This document shows positions 7,749 to 17,469 of a DNA stretch of 64,000 nucleotides, in pieces (the first letter of the stretch is position 1; each line of letters begins with the position of its first letter). The position numbers and the translations under genes are program-made. Under the pieces are notes generated by a model. It was given only the letters and a program-made list of their open reading frames with translations, searched no databases and was not told where the DNA came from. Source of the DNA: Streptococcus parasanguinis (GTDB taxonomy: Bacteria; Bacillota; Bacilli; Lactobacillales; Streptococcaceae); the NCBI RefSeq assembly GCF_901875555.1, contig NZ_CABFMD010000035.1:56843-120842 (forward strand), written 5' to 3'.

Positions 7749-10250
7749 TTATTTCGTTACGATATTTACAAGCTTGTTCGGTACCGCAATCACTTTCACG
7801 ATTTCTTTACCGTCAATCTCTGCTTTGACTTTATCGTCAGCCAGAGCCACTTCTTGCAATTCTTCGCGTGAAAGGTCTTTTGCGACCATGAGTTTGGCAC
7901 GGACTTTTCCTTTGATTTGGACGACGATTTCGATTTCGTCTTCAATCAATTTGCTTTCGTCCCATGTTGGCCAAGCTACGTAAGAGATAGACTCCCCTGT
8001 TGCTGCGACTGTTTGCCAGAGTTCTTCTGCCAAGTGAGGGGCAAATGGAGCGATCAATTGGATAAAGCCTTTTGCATAGTCTACATAAAGTTTGTCTTCC
8101 TTATTAGCTGCGTTGACAAAGACCATGAGTTGGGCAATGGCTGTGTTGAATTTCATGGATTCGATTTGCTCTGTGACAGCTTTAACGGTTTCGTTATAAA
8201 CCTTGTCTAGAGCACCATTGTTTTCCGCATCGATTTCTTTACTTGTAATCAAACGGTACACACGGTCAAGGAACTTACGACTTCCTTCCAGACCTTCTTC
8301 AGACCAAGCGATGGAAGCATCAAGTGGTCCCATGAACATTTCATAGACACGAAGGGTATCAGCACCATATTGTTCCACCACATCGTCTGGGTTCACCACG
8401 TTCTTGAGGGATTTCGACATCTTAGCTGGTGCTTGCTCCAATTCTTCTCCTGTTTCCACATGGAAGAAGGAACCGTCACGTTTTTCAACCTTGTCAGTCG
8501 CCACAAGAGCCCCACGGTGGTCACGGTAGCTGGTTCCCAAAATCATGCCTTGGTTAAAGAGTTTTTGGAATGGTTCCTTAGTTGGAACGACACCGAGGTC
8601 ATAGAGGAATTTATGCCAGAAACGAGCGTAAAGTAAGTGAAGCACGGCGTGTTCTGCACCACCCACATAGATATCGACTGGCAACCATTGTTTGAGGAGG
8701 TCCTCATCAGCCAATTTTTCTGTGTTATGTGGATCGATATAGCGGAGGTAGTACCAGCTTGAACCTGCCCACTGTGGCATGGTATTGGTCTCACGACGAC
8801 CTTTGACGCCATCTTCACGAGTCACTTCCAGCCAGTCTGTCAAATTAGCTAGTGGGCTTTCACCAGTACCTGAAGGGCGGATGTCCTTGGTGACTGGCAA
8901 GACAAGTGGCAATTCACTTTCTGGAACGGCTGTCGAAGTTCCATCTTCCCAATGAATGATTGGGATTGGTTCACCCCAGTACCGTTGACGGCTAAAGAGC
9001 CAGTCACGAAGACGGTAAGTGATTTTTTCTTGACCAAAACCTTTTTCTTCCAACCAAGCCACGATTTTAGCAATCGCTTCTTCTTTGTTGAGGCCATCTA
9101 GGAAATCTGAATTGACGTGAAGGCCATCTTCTGTATAAGCAGCTTCTTCAACGTTTCCACCTTCAAGCACTTCTACGATTGGAAGGTCAAACTGTTTAGC
9201 AAATTCCCAGTCACGCTCATCGTGGGCAGGTACGGCCATAACGGCACCTGTTCCGTAGCTAGCAAGAACATAGTCGGCAATCCAGATTGGAATTTCTTTC
9301 CCATTGACAGGGTTGATGGCATAAGCACCAGTCCAAACCCCTGTTTTTTCCTTGGCAAGGTCGGTACGAGCCAAGTCTGATTTCAAGCTAGCTTGGTGTT
9401 TGTAGTCCGCTACAGCCTCAGCTTGCTCTGAACTTGTGATAGCATCTACTAGTTCATGCTCAGGAGCTAAAACAGTGAAGGTTGCTCCGAAAAGGGTATC
9501 TGGACGTGTCGTAAAGACGGTGAATTCCTTATCAGTCCCTTTCACTTTGAAGGTGACATTGGCACCAGTTGATTTACCAATCCAGTTGCGTTGCATATCC
9601 TTGATAGACTCTGGCCAGTCAAGGTCATCCAAATCAGCCAGCAAACGTTCCGCATAGGCAGTGATTTTGAGCATCCATTGGCGCATTGGTTTACGGACAA
9701 CTGGATAACCCCCACGCTCAGAAGTTCCATCTGGAAGGACTTCTTCGTTGGCGATGGCTGTACCCAATTCTTCAACCCAGTTTACTGGCACTTTAGCTTC
9801 ATAGGCCAAGCCTTTTTCGTAAAGTTTGGTGAAGATCCATTGCGTCCACTTGTAGTAGTTCGGATCTGTTGTATTGACTTCGCGATCCCAGTCGTAAGAG
9901 AAACCAAGCGCATTGATTTGGCGTTTGAAGTTAGCAATGTTTTCCGCTGTGAATTCCGCTGGGTCATTACCAGTATCCATCGCATATTGCTCTGCAGGCA
10001 AACCAAAGGCATCCCAACCCATTGGGTGAAGGACGTTGTAGCCTTGTGCACGTTTGAAACGGCTGAGGATATCCGTCGCTGTATAACCTTCTGGGTGTCC
10101 TACGTGCAGACCCGCTCCAGATGGGTAAGGGAACATATCCAATGCATAAAACTTAGGTTTTGAGGCGTCTGTTCCTGTCTTAAAAGTGTGATGGTCAGCC
10201 CAGTATTTTTGCCACTTAGGCTCGATTTCTTTATGATCGTAAAAACTCAT
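7749..10250 (-). CDS. leuS: Leucyl-tRNA synthetase
   Basis: This 833-aa class Ia aminoacyl-tRNA synthetase charges tRNA-Leu. The ATP-binding HIGH-type motif is HVGH in [20 protein letters not shown] (residues 41-60) and the second signature is KMSKS in [19 protein letters not shown]1 editing domain lies between them ([32 protein letters not shown]), and an anticodon-binding domain is C-terminal. Length and motif order are those of bacterial LeuRS. It is transcribed alone, with its own terminator, and I see no T-box leader in the 200 bp upstream. Confidence 0.98.
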   Translation of the reverse strand: MSFYDHKEIEPKWQKYWADHHTFKTGTDASKPKFYALDMFPYPSGAGLHVGHPEGYTATDILSRFKRAQGYNVLHPMGWDAFGLPAEQYAMDTGNDPAEFTAENIANFKRQINALGFSYDWDREVNTTDPNYYKWTQWIFTKLYEKGLAYEAKVPVNWVEELGTAIANEEVLPDGTSERGGYPVVRKPMRQWMLKITAYAERLLADLDDLDWPESIKDMQRNWIGKSTGANVTFKVKGTDKEFTVFTTRPDTLFGATFTVLAPEHELVDAITSSEQAEAVADYKHQASLKSDLARTDLAKEKTGVWTGAYAINPVNGKEIPIWIADYVLASYGTGAVMAVPAHDERDWEFAKQFDLPIVEVLEGGNVEEAAYTEDGLHVNSDFLDGLNKEEAIAKIVAWLEEKGFGQEKITYRLRDWLFSRQRYWGEPIPIIHWEDGTSTAVPESELPLVLPVTKDIRPSGTGESPLANLTDWLEVTREDGVKGRRETNTMPQWAGSSWYYLRYIDPHNTEKLADEDLLKQWLPVDIYVGGAEHAVLHLLYARFWHKFLYDLGVVPTKEPFQKLFNQGMILGTSYRDHRGALVATDKVEKRDGSFFHVETGEELEQAPAKMSKSLKNVVNPDDVVEQYGADTLRVYEMFMGPLDASIAWSEEGLEGSRKFLDRVYRLITSKEIDAENNGALDKVYNETVKAVTEQIESMKFNTAIAQLMVFVNAANKEDKLYVDYAKGFIQLIAPFAPHLAEELWQTVAATGESISYVAWPTWDESKLIEDEIEIVVQIKGKVRAKLMVAKDLSREELQEVALADDKVKAEIDGKEIVKVIAVPNKLVNIVTK

Positions 10251-10416
10251 AGCGTCTCTCCAATTTTCGTGATGCTCTTATTATACCATTTTTAAGCGAT
10301 TTTTAAAGGATCCACCAAAGAAAAAGGCGGAAACAGATAGGGAAGTGATGGCCCCCTCGTCTCTATTTTGAAACAGAATTGCCTTTTCACCAATCCTTTT
10401 TTTAGACTTGAAACTC

Positions 10417-10445
10417 TTTCACATCCCCTCACTGTATGGTATAAT
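10417..10445 (+). promoter_or_regulatory. Promoter of the carboxypeptidase gene with very short leader
   Basis: TTTCAC (10417-10422), a 17-bp spacer and a perfect TATAAT (10440-10445) predict transcription starting near 10452, next to the ATG at 10453. The usual ribosome binding spacing is absent: AGAGG lies only 2 nt before the ATG. Confidence 0.5.
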
Positions 10446-10452
10446 AGAGGCT

Positions 10453-11766
10453 ATGATTGATTGGAGATTCTTTAAAAAACTACGAAACCATACCCTCTTA
10501 GGCCTACTTGTGGGAACAATGACAGTTGGATCCATTTCCACTGCCTTTGCGGACGACATCTACCAGCAAGAAGATGTGATGAAAATTGCATCCGATGCTG
10601 GATTAAACTTTGATAACTTTTACAAGCCCAAAGCAGACATTGTCATTGATGCTAATACTGGAGCCATCCTCTACGGGGACAATATTGATACTGTTCGCGA
10701 TTCCGGAAGCATGGCCAAGCTCATGAGTGCTTACGTGGTTTTTCGGGCAATCAAAGAAGGAAAAATCACTTACGATACCGTTGTCACTGCGACCGAAGCG
10801 GACCAAGCCATCTCAGAAAATAACCTTCTGAGCAATTCTCCGATTGTTGCCGGTGTCCAGTATAAGGTATCCGAATTACTCAAGATGCTCTTTGTTCCAT
10901 CTTCAAGTGCTGCTGTGATTATGCTGGCTAATCTTGTCACAGACAATGATCCAGACAAATTCTTAGAGTTGATGAATCAGTACTCGCAAGAAATGGGCAT
11001 GGTCCATACCAAATGGAATAACCCAAACGGGGCGATGATTTCCGTCTTACAGGGCTACTACAATCCACAACACCACGACTTGAACGCCAATAATGAGATT
11101 ACAGCGCGAGACATGTCGATCCTTGCCTATCACATTGTCAATGACTTGCCGGAAATGCTGGAATACACCAAACAGGCCCACACGACCATCATGCCAGGTA
11201 CGCCATATGAGCAAAGCTATGACAACTACAATACCTCGCTAGAAGGCGGGAAGTTTGAACTTAAGGGAACAGATGGTCTCAAGACTGGATCGAGCCCAAC
11301 TGCGGACTACAACTACACGGCAACCACCAAACGAGGCAAGCAACGGATCATCGAAGTGATCCTAGGGGTTGGGAACTATGATGTTGAAATCGCAGAAAGC
11401 TACCGCAATCAAATCGGAAATGCCTTAGCTGAGAAAATGTTTGCGGATTATCAATATAAAAAGGTCCTCTCTGCAGGTGACCACGAAATTGATGGCCATA
11501 CTGTTCACTTGGAAAAAGACTTTTATGCAACCGTCAAAAAAGGTACCAAACCAGCTATCAAACTAGAAAACAAGCGACTGGTGGTTCAAAACGGCTTGAA
11601 GCAGGTCTCCCCAAGTATCAAGCCTGGAATCGCGATCAGCGATTCCCAACCAACAAACTCCAGCAACAAGAGAAAAGGATTCGATATCATGTGGATCTTC
11701 TGCTTCCTACCCGCTGGAATTTTATACCTAATCTTTAAACAAACGGATCCAAATAGAAGGAAATAG
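10453..11766 (+). CDS. D-alanyl-D-alanine carboxypeptidase-like penicillin-binding protein (serine hydrolase)
   Basis: The predicted product is 437 aa, with a signal peptide (LRNHTLLGLLVGTMTVGSISTAFA). A peptidase S11 domain contains the active-site SxxK as SMAK and a KTG box in GTDGLKTGSSP. The position expected for the SxN motif reads SSS (FVPSSSAAV), which is not canonical. A C-terminal domain ends in a hydrophobic membrane segment (IMWIFCFLPAGILYLIF) and a basic tail. S11 enzymes trim the terminal D-Ala of peptidoglycan stem peptides at the outer membrane face. I chose the ATG at 10453 because a longer frame would include the promoter. It is monocistronic and followed by a strong terminator. 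Activity is uncertain given the SxN deviation. Confidence 0.85.
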   Translation: MIDWRFFKKLRNHTLLGLLVGTMTVGSISTAFADDIYQQEDVMKIASDAGLNFDNFYKPKADIVIDANTGAILYGDNIDTVRDSGSMAKLMSAYVVFRAIKEGKITYDTVVTATEADQAISENNLLSNSPIVAGVQYKVSELLKMLFVPSSSAAVIMLANLVTDNDPDKFLELMNQYSQEMGMVHTKWNNPNGAMISVLQGYYNPQHHDLNANNEITARDMSILAYHIVNDLPEMLEYTKQAHTTIMPGTPYEQSYDNYNTSLEGGKFELKGTDGLKTGSSPTADYNYTATTKRGKQRIIEVILGVGNYDVEIAESYRNQIGNALAEKMFADYQYKKVLSAGDHEIDGHTVHLEKDFYATVKKGTKPAIKLENKRLVVQNGLKQVSPSIKPGIAISDSQPTNSSNKRKGFDIMWIFCFLPAGILYLIFKQTDPNRRK

Positions 11767-11778
11767 TTGTACTACATC

Positions 11779-11824
11779 CTAAAAAAGAGTTGAGACAGAA
11801 AAACTGTCTCAACTCTTTTTTCTT
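11779..11824 (+). terminator. Strong bidirectional-looking terminator after the carboxypeptidase gene
   Basis: AAAAAAGAGTTGAGACAG, loop AAAA, CTGTCTCAACTCTTTTTT: a perfect long stem with A and T runs on both sides. The 225 bp from here to the end of pepO contain no other feature I can support. Confidence 0.9.
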
Positions 11825-12049
11825 GTATTTTATCATTCAGATAAGGTCATATGGAACCTAGATTCCTAAATCTTCTTACAGCTCCGATCATGTCATCAGT
11901 CGCTTTCATTCTCGAATAGTTTTTAATTGAAGTCGAGACTACTTCCTTTTGAAAAAAGATAAATCAATTGACATTCATGGAATGCGGCATTGATTTCCTA
12001 TTTTTCTGCAGGAAATTTCGGTAAACCGAATCGTCTCTCCTATCTTAAT

Positions 12050-13945
12050 TTACCAAATAATTACACGATCCTCTGGTTTTCTCCACATGCCATCTCCTTC
12101 TTTGACATCAAAGGCTTCAAAGAATTCATCAAAGTTGGGTAATTGAACATTGGTACGGAGTTTTCCTGGTGCGTGCACATCAACACTTGCGAGGAGTTGC
12201 ATGTACTCTGTCCGAGCTTTCATCCGCCAGATGCGAGCAAAGTTGGTGAAGAATTCTTCTGCGGAGAAGTCTGCTTCTTTCTTAGCGGCTTCAAGGGCTG
12301 CAGCGATCCCTCCGAGGTCTGCCACGTTTTCCGAAACGGTCAATTTCCCGTTAATCTTAGCACCGTATGAGTCTTGGCCTTCAAATTGATCAACAACCTT
12401 TTGGGTCCGAGCGGTAAAGGCTTCGTAATCTTCTGGTTTCCACCAGTCTTTCAAGCTACCATTTTCATCAAAGGAAGCGCCATTCGTGTCAAAGGCGTGC
12501 GAAATTTCATGGGCAATAACCGCACCGATTCCGCCGTAGTTGGCTGATGATGATTGGTGAAGGTCATAGAAAGGAGCTTGCAGAATTGCTGCTGGGAAGA
12601 CGATTTGGTTTTGTTGCGGATCATAGTAGGCATTGACCATATTAGCTGGCATATGCCACTCACTCCGATCGACTGGTTGGTTCCACTTGCTCCAGCTATG
12701 GGCAATGGAAATTTCGTAAAGGGCTTGAGCATTTTCCACCAAGGTCTTGCTTTCGTCGATGATCTTTTTGGCATACGTTTCTGGTAATTTTTCAGGGTAG
12801 CCGATATGTGGTGTGATGACATTGAGTTTGACAATGGCTTTTTCGCGGGTTTCAGGAGCGAGCCAGTCTGCTTTTTCTAGGCGAGCCTTGTAGACCTCAA
12901 TCATGGTCGCTACTTTATGCTCTACGTCTGCTTTTGCTTCTGGTGAGAACTTTTCACCCGCATACCAGAGTCCAAGCGCTTGGCTATAAGGTACTTCTGC
13001 CAAGGCCAAAGCTGCTTTTTCTTTTGGACGAGGTTCTGGAATCCCTGCAATCGTACGACTATATTCACCAGCCAAAACACGGATTTCTTCGGTCAAGAAT
13101 AAAGTCCAATCTACGGCTGCACTGAGTTTCAATCTTGCATGAATCGTTTCCCAGTTGGCTGCTGAGTAGAATGTTGGTGCGAATTCCTTCCAGAAACGCT
13201 CTTCTGGCACGATGATTTTATCTGGTGTTTGTCCGATCACTTCAGTAAAGAAGGTATCGAGTGGCAGTTCTGGGATCAAGGCCTTGAAATCTGCCCACTC
13301 ATAAGGATGGTAGAGTTTGTTGTACTCGGATCTTTCTTCATTTGACAAGACATATTTGGCCAATTCTGCATCTGACGCAATGACTTTATCTAGGATATCC
13401 TTGATTTCTTCCTCTGAAAAATCAAATTTTGGTAAGAGTTTTTCCATCATTTGGCGCCAGATAGCCAGTAATTCTGGGCCTTTTTCATTGCCTTCTTCAT
13501 AGTAGGTCGTATCTGGCAAGATATGAGCCGGTGCTTCTCCCCACAAGACATTCATTTGGGCATTCATAAAGTCTGGTGACACGCTAAATGGCATGAGATT
13601 TGGTTTGCCAGCTAGTTCATAGGCTCCCAGCTTACTGGTATAGTCTTCAAAAGAAGTCAGAGCCTTGATTTCATTGATCAAGGGCATAGCTGGAGCGACA
13701 CCGGCTGCTTCCCGTGCATCAAAATCTGCTACCATTTTGTGGTATTTGACAAAGTTTTGCAGAATGCTGTCTTCAGGCAATTCTTCTCCTCTTTGCCATT
13801 TTCCAGTAATATCCAACATCAAGTTTTCGATGTCTCGATCTAAGTCCATAAAACCACCGGTTGACGGTTTGTCATCAGGAATGACTGCTGTTTCAGCCCA
13901 TTTCCCATTGACGTAATCATAAAAATCATCTTGTAAACGTACCAT
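12050..13945 (-). CDS. pepO: M13-family zinc endopeptidase PepO
   Basis: This 631-aa neprilysin-like metallopeptidase has the zinc motif HEISH in GAVIAHEISHAFD, the downstream ENVADLGG motif supplying the third zinc ligand, and a C-terminal substrate region near VHAPGKLRTN. The start at 13945 (MVRLQDDFYDYVNGKW) has a GAGAAG site, and the M13 N-terminal signature begins at once. There is no signal peptide, as in streptococcal PepO. It cleaves small peptides and in pathogens also host peptides. It is divergent from psaB, with the metal-regulator box in the shared intergenic region, the same arrangement as the pneumococcal and oral streptococcal psa/sca loci. Confidence 0.95.
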   Translation of the reverse strand: MVRLQDDFYDYVNGKWAETAVIPDDKPSTGGFMDLDRDIENLMLDITGKWQRGEELPEDSILQNFVKYHKMVADFDAREAAGVAPAMPLINEIKALTSFEDYTSKLGAYELAGKPNLMPFSVSPDFMNAQMNVLWGEAPAHILPDTTYYEEGNEKGPELLAIWRQMMEKLLPKFDFSEEEIKDILDKVIASDAELAKYVLSNEERSEYNKLYHPYEWADFKALIPELPLDTFFTEVIGQTPDKIIVPEERFWKEFAPTFYSAANWETIHARLKLSAAVDWTLFLTEEIRVLAGEYSRTIAGIPEPRPKEKAALALAEVPYSQALGLWYAGEKFSPEAKADVEHKVATMIEVYKARLEKADWLAPETREKAIVKLNVITPHIGYPEKLPETYAKKIIDESKTLVENAQALYEISIAHSWSKWNQPVDRSEWHMPANMVNAYYDPQQNQIVFPAAILQAPFYDLHQSSSANYGGIGAVIAHEISHAFDTNGASFDENGSLKDWWKPEDYEAFTARTQKVVDQFEGQDSYGAKINGKLTVSENVADLGGIAAALEAAKKEADFSAEEFFTNFARIWRMKARTEYMQLLASVDVHAPGKLRTNVQLPNFDEFFEAFDVKEGDGMWRKPEDRVIIW

Positions 13946-14036
13946 GATCTTCTCACTTTCATTCTTTTGTAATAACCTTATCAAAAATAGGAACTTTTTT
14001 CAATGATTTCAAGTGATTTAAGTTAAATTATTTTAT

Positions 14037-14060
14037 AAATTAACTTGACTTAATTTTTTT
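14037..14060 (+). promoter_or_regulatory. PsaR/ScaR/SloR-type manganese regulator binding box
   Basis: The segment contains TTAACTTGACTTAATTTTT flanked by A and T runs, which matches the palindromic site known for PsaR, ScaR and SloR upstream of psa/sca/slo operons. It lies 34 bp before psaB. A second similar half-site pair (ATTTAAGTTAAATTA, 14016-14030) sits toward pepO and could serve the divergent gene. Confidence 0.75.
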
Positions 14061-14093
14061 ATTCATGTATATTAATAGCAAAGGAGGAAACTC

Positions 14094-14816
14094 ATGATTC
14101 AAATTGAAAACCTTCGTGTTACTTATCAGCAAACGCTGGCCCTAGAGGACCTTTCCCTCACCATCCAGGGCCCGACTATCCTAGGCATTCTTGGCCCCAA
14201 TGGGGCTGGAAAATCAACCCTAATCAAGGCCATGCTGGGACTTCTTCCTCATTCAGGAAAGGTCCAGCTAGATCAAAAAGATCTCAGCCAAGCTCTTCAA
14301 CGAGTAGCCTACGTCGAGCAAAAAACAGCTATTGATTTCCACTTCCCCATCACAGTACGAGAATGTGTCTCACTGGGTCTCTATCCCCACCTTTCGATCT
14401 TCAGGAGAAAAAGCAAAGAAGATTTCCAAAAGGTGGAAAATGCGATGAAGCTTGTCAATCTTCTTGATCTAGCAGATCGCCAGATTGGCCAACTTTCAGG
14501 AGGGCAATTCCAACGGGTCCTGATCGCCCGCTGCTTGGTCCAAGAAGCAGATGTCATCTTTTTGGATGAGCCCTTTGCAGGGATTGACTCCGTTAGCGAA
14601 GACATCATTATGCAGACACTAAAAACCTTGAAAAAAGAAGGCAAGACCATCCTGATCGTCCATCACGACCTTAGCAAGGTCCCAGCTTACTTTGATCAAG
14701 TCCTCCTCCTTCATCGCAAGCTAATTGCTTTTGGAAAAACAGAGGAGACCTTTACCAAGAAAAATCTGCATGCCACCTACGGCCATGAACTCTTTATAGG
14801 AGGTGGAGTCGGATGA
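14094..14816 (+). CDS. psaB: Manganese ABC transporter ATP-binding protein
   Basis: This 240-aa ATPase has Walker [10 protein letters not shown], signature [15 protein letters not shown], Walker [13 protein letters not shown] and the H-loop in IVHHDLSKV. It is the first gene of psaBCA; its stop overlaps psaC (ATGA-type overlap at 14813-14816). It provides energy for high-affinity Mn2+ uptake, important for oxidative stress resistance in catalase-negative streptococci. The regulator box upstream and psaR 4 kb downstream support manganese-dependent control. Confidence 0.93.
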   Translation: MIQIENLRVTYQQTLALEDLSLTIQGPTILGILGPNGAGKSTLIKAMLGLLPHSGKVQLDQKDLSQALQRVAYVEQKTAIDFHFPITVRECVSLGLYPHLSIFRRKSKEDFQKVENAMKLVNLLDLADRQIGQLSGGQFQRVLIARCLVQEADVIFLDEPFAGIDSVSEDIIMQTLKTLKKEGKTILIVHHDLSKVPAYFDQVLLLHRKLIAFGKTEETFTKKNLHATYGHELFIGGGVG

Positions 14817-15670
14817 TTACAGAATTTATCGATGGATTACAACAATTTCATTTCCTACAAAACGCCCTTATTACTGCTATCGCCATCGGAATTGTTGCTG
14901 GTGTGGTCGGATGTTTCATTATTTTACGAGGTATGTCTCTCATGGGAGATGCCATCTCACACGCGGTCCTTCCAGGGGTGGCTCTCTCCTTTATCCTGGG
15001 CATCAATTTCTTTATTGGCGCCATTGTCTTTGGCCTTTTAGCTTCTGTCCTCATCACCTATATCAAGAGCAACTCCATCATCAAGAGCGACACTGCGATT
15101 GGAATTACCTTTTCTTCTTTCCTCGCCTTAGGGGTCATCTTGATTGGAGTCGCTAAAAGTTCCACCGACCTTTTCCACATCCTCTTTGGAAATATCTTGG
15201 CCGTGCAAGACCAGGATATGTGGATGACCATTGGTATTGGTGTGGCGGTCTTACTGGTGATTGTCCTGCTCTTTCGTCCCTTGCTTCTCACTTCTTTTGA
15301 TCCCGTTCTGGCCCAATCCATGGGTGTTCGGGTCAAGGCCTATCACTACCTCCTCATGGTACTCTTGACCTTGGTTTCTGTCACTGCTATGCAAAGTGTC
15401 GGGACCATTCTCATCGTCGCCATGCTCATCACACCCGCTGCGACAGCCTATCTCTACACCAATAGCCTCTGGTCCATGATGCTCCTTTCATCCGGATTAG
15501 GTGCCCTAGCCTCCATCCTGGGACTCTTTATTGGCTATAGTTTCAACATCGCCGTTGGGTCTTGTATTGTCCTCACTTCTGCCGTCTTCTTTCTCATCAG
15601 CTTCTTTATCGCTCCTAAGCAAAGAAAGAACAGGCACGCTCTTTCATCTCATAAAAGGAGAAACACATGA
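14813..15670 (+). CDS. psaC: Manganese ABC transporter permease
   Basis: This 285-aa ABC-3 family integral membrane protein has about eight or nine hydrophobic helices and the family's [21 protein letters not shown] segment near residue 40, which carries the conserved D-A-x-x-H. It forms the transmembrane channel partner of PsaB and the PsaA lipoprotein. It overlaps both neighbours by 4 nt, indicating tight translational coupling. The C-terminal tail is basic and cytoplasmic. Confidence 0.93.
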   Translation: MITEFIDGLQQFHFLQNALITAIAIGIVAGVVGCFIILRGMSLMGDAISHAVLPGVALSFILGINFFIGAIVFGLLASVLITYIKSNSIIKSDTAIGITFSSFLALGVILIGVAKSSTDLFHILFGNILAVQDQDMWMTIGIGVAVLLVIVLLFRPLLLTSFDPVLAQSMGVRVKAYHYLLMVLLTLVSVTAMQSVGTILIVAMLITPAATAYLYTNSLWSMMLLSSGLGALASILGLFIGYSFNIAVGSCIVLTSAVFFLISFFIAPKQRKNRHALSSHKRRNT

Positions 15671-16596
15671 AAAAAATCGCTTCTATCCTCGCCCTCTTTG
15701 TGGCGCTCTTATTTGGTCTGTTGGCCTGTAGCAAAGGCTCTTCTTCTGGAGCTTCTGGTAAATTGAAAGTGGTCACCACCAACTCCATCCTTGCAGATAT
15801 CACCAAAAATATAGCTGGGGATAAGATCGAGCTGCACAGTATCGTTCCCGTCGGCAAAGACCCGCACGAATACGAACCGCTACCAGAAGATGTCAAAAAA
15901 ACTTCGCAAGCAGACCTGATCTTCTACAATGGGATCAACCTCGAAACCGGTGGCAATGCCTGGTTCACTAAATTGGTCAAAAATGCCAATAAAGTAGAAA
16001 ATAAGGACTATTTCGCTGCTAGCGACGGAGTTGATGTCATCTACTTGGAAGGCCAAAACCAATCTGGAAAAGAAGACCCTCACGCTTGGCTCAATCTCGA
16101 AAACGGGATCCTCTACGCTAAAAACATTGCCAAGCAATTGATCGCCAAAGATCCGAAAAATAAGGACTTCTACGAAAAAAATCTAACCGCCTATACTGAA
16201 AAACTCAGCAAGCTCGACCAAGAAGCCAAACAAAAATTCAACAATATCCCAGAAGAGAAGAAGATGATTGTAACCAGCGAAGGCTGCTTCAAGTACTTCT
16301 CCAAAGCCTACGGCGTCCCATCTGCCTATATCTGGGAAATCAATACGGAAGAAGAAGGCACACCTGACCAAATTAAATCGCTGGTAGAAAAGCTCCGTCA
16401 AACCAAGGTCCCAGCGCTCTTTGTCGAATCCAGTGTCGATGAACGCCCTATGAAAACTGTGGCTAAGGATACCCATATCCCGATCCATGCAAAGATCTTC
16501 ACGGATTCCATTGCCAAAAAAGGAGAAAAGGGCGATAGCTACTACAGCATGATGAAGTGGAACTTAGACAAGATCGCAGAAGGATTGAGTCAGTAG
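15667..16596 (+). CDS. psaA: Manganese-binding lipoprotein / adhesin of the PsaA (LraI) family
   Basis: This 309-aa cluster A-I solute-binding lipoprotein has signal peptide and lipobox LFGLLAC, so Cys about residue 19 is lipidated. Metal-ligand regions are present: His in GKDPHEYEP, His in EDPHAWLNL, Glu in [10 protein letters not shown] and Asp in [11 protein letters not shown]. It captures Mn2+ for PsaBC and is a well-known surface antigen and adhesin-type protein in streptococci (PsaA, ScaA, SsaB, FimA). It is the third gene of the operon and is followed after 80 bp by tpx. Confidence 0.95.
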   Translation: MKKIASILALFVALLFGLLACSKGSSSGASGKLKVVTTNSILADITKNIAGDKIELHSIVPVGKDPHEYEPLPEDVKKTSQADLIFYNGINLETGGNAWFTKLVKNANKVENKDYFAASDGVDVIYLEGQNQSGKEDPHAWLNLENGILYAKNIAKQLIAKDPKNKDFYEKNLTAYTEKLSKLDQEAKQKFNNIPEEKKMIVTSEGCFKYFSKAYGVPSAYIWEINTEEEGTPDQIKSLVEKLRQTKVPALFVESSVDERPMKTVAKDTHIPIHAKIFTDSIAKKGEKGDSYYSMMKWNLDKIAEGLSQ

Positions 16597-16676
16597 GACC
16601 TTCAGATTTTCTAAACAAATCAGTGGCTCCTTCATCTCCATTAGGGTACAATAAAAATAAAAAAGGAGTCTTTTCT

Positions 16677-17171
16677 ATGACAACATTTTTAGGAAATCCT
16701 GTTACCTTTACTGGGTCTCAACTTCAAGTAGGGGAAATTGCCCATGATTTTTCATTGATCACTCCCGCTCTGGAGAAGAAATCGTTAGCTGATTTTGCTG
16801 GCAAGAAAAAGGTCCTCAGCGTGATCCCTTCTATTGACACAGGGATCTGTTCCACTCAAACGCGTCACTTCAATCAAACCTTATCTGACTTGGAAGGCAC
16901 TGTCGTCTTGACGGTCTCTGTTGACCTTCCTTTTGCTCAAAAAAAATGGTGCGCTGCTGAAGGGCTCGACAATGCCATCATGCTCTCAGACTACTACGAC
17001 CATTCCTTCGGAAAAGCCTATGGCCTCTTGATCAATGAATGGCACTTGCTCGCACGCGCTGTCTTGGTATTAGATGCTGATAACAAGGTGACTTACGTTG
17101 AATACCTAGACAACATCAACAGTGAGCCAAATTACGACGCTGCAATCGAAGCTGTCAAAGCACTGGGATAA
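16677..17171 (+). CDS. tpx: Thiol peroxidase (PsaD/Tpx)
   Basis: This 164-aa atypical 2-Cys peroxiredoxin has the peroxidatic Cys in [14 protein letters not shown] and the resolving Cys in KKWCAAEG. It reduces hydroperoxides using thioredoxin. I start it at the ATG at 16677 after AAAAGGAG; the longer frame only extends back into the intergenic region. TACAAT near 16647 could be a separate promoter, so it may be both cotranscribed with psaBCA and expressed independently. Its place after psaA is conserved in oral streptococci and links Mn uptake with peroxide defence. Confidence 0.95.
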   Translation: MTTFLGNPVTFTGSQLQVGEIAHDFSLITPALEKKSLADFAGKKKVLSVIPSIDTGICSTQTRHFNQTLSDLEGTVVLTVSVDLPFAQKKWCAAEGLDNAIMLSDYYDHSFGKAYGLLINEWHLLARAVLVLDADNKVTYVEYLDNINSEPNYDAAIEAVKALG

Positions 17172-17174
17172 ATG

Positions 17175-17202
17175 AAAAAAGAGGTCTGCGACCTCTTTTT
17201 TT
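17175..17202 (+). terminator. Intrinsic terminator after tpx
   Basis: AAAAAAGAGGTC-TGC-GACCTCTTTTTTT: perfect stem with a T run directly after the stop codon. Confidence 0.9.
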
Positions 17203-17230
17203 AACATAAACAAACTACTTTTACATAAAA

Positions 17231-17468
17231 GAACCTAAATGATGCTGAAAAAAATTAAAATGAGGTGGACACTATTAGGTTCATTCAACATACACTAAAA
17301 CTTTCCGCCGTGAGAAAAGTGCCTGGAACATAATTGTTTCAGGCACTCGGAATTATTGAGACCTTAGGCCCAATAATTAGTCATGGAACTTCTACGAAGT
17401 TCGCTGACGTCCGTACTCACCTAAGGAAAGTTTCTAAGAGTCCTTTTTCTTCAATCCGAAAGAGGACT
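17231..17468. repeat. Complex multi-hairpin intergenic element of unknown type
   Basis: The 238 bp between tpx and the DUF3114 gene hold nested complementary arms and no gene. GAACCTAA (17231) pairs with TTAGGTTC (17275). A closing helix pairs AAACTTTCC + GTGAG (17298-17314) with CTCAC + GGAAAGTTT (17416-17433). Inside it lie three hairpins: a 13-bp stem with loop TAAT (17318-17347), AATTATTG/CAATAATT (17351-17378) and GAACTTC-TAC-GAAGTTC (17386-17402). An 11-bp stem with one G-T pair follows at 17439-17468. This is either a structured RNA or a mobile palindromic repeat. It does not match the BOX consensus I know. Confidence 0.6.
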
Positions 17469-17469
17469 A

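Noticed and set aside
7774..8210. Long open frames on the plus strand across leuS
   Set aside because: They are opposite-strand shadows of a well-conserved synthetase gene, lack ribosome sites and resemble no family.
10251..10407. Possible T-box riboswitch upstream of leuS
   Set aside because: The leader between the promoter-like region and leuS is too short and lacks a T-box (TGG) sequence or a terminator hairpin.
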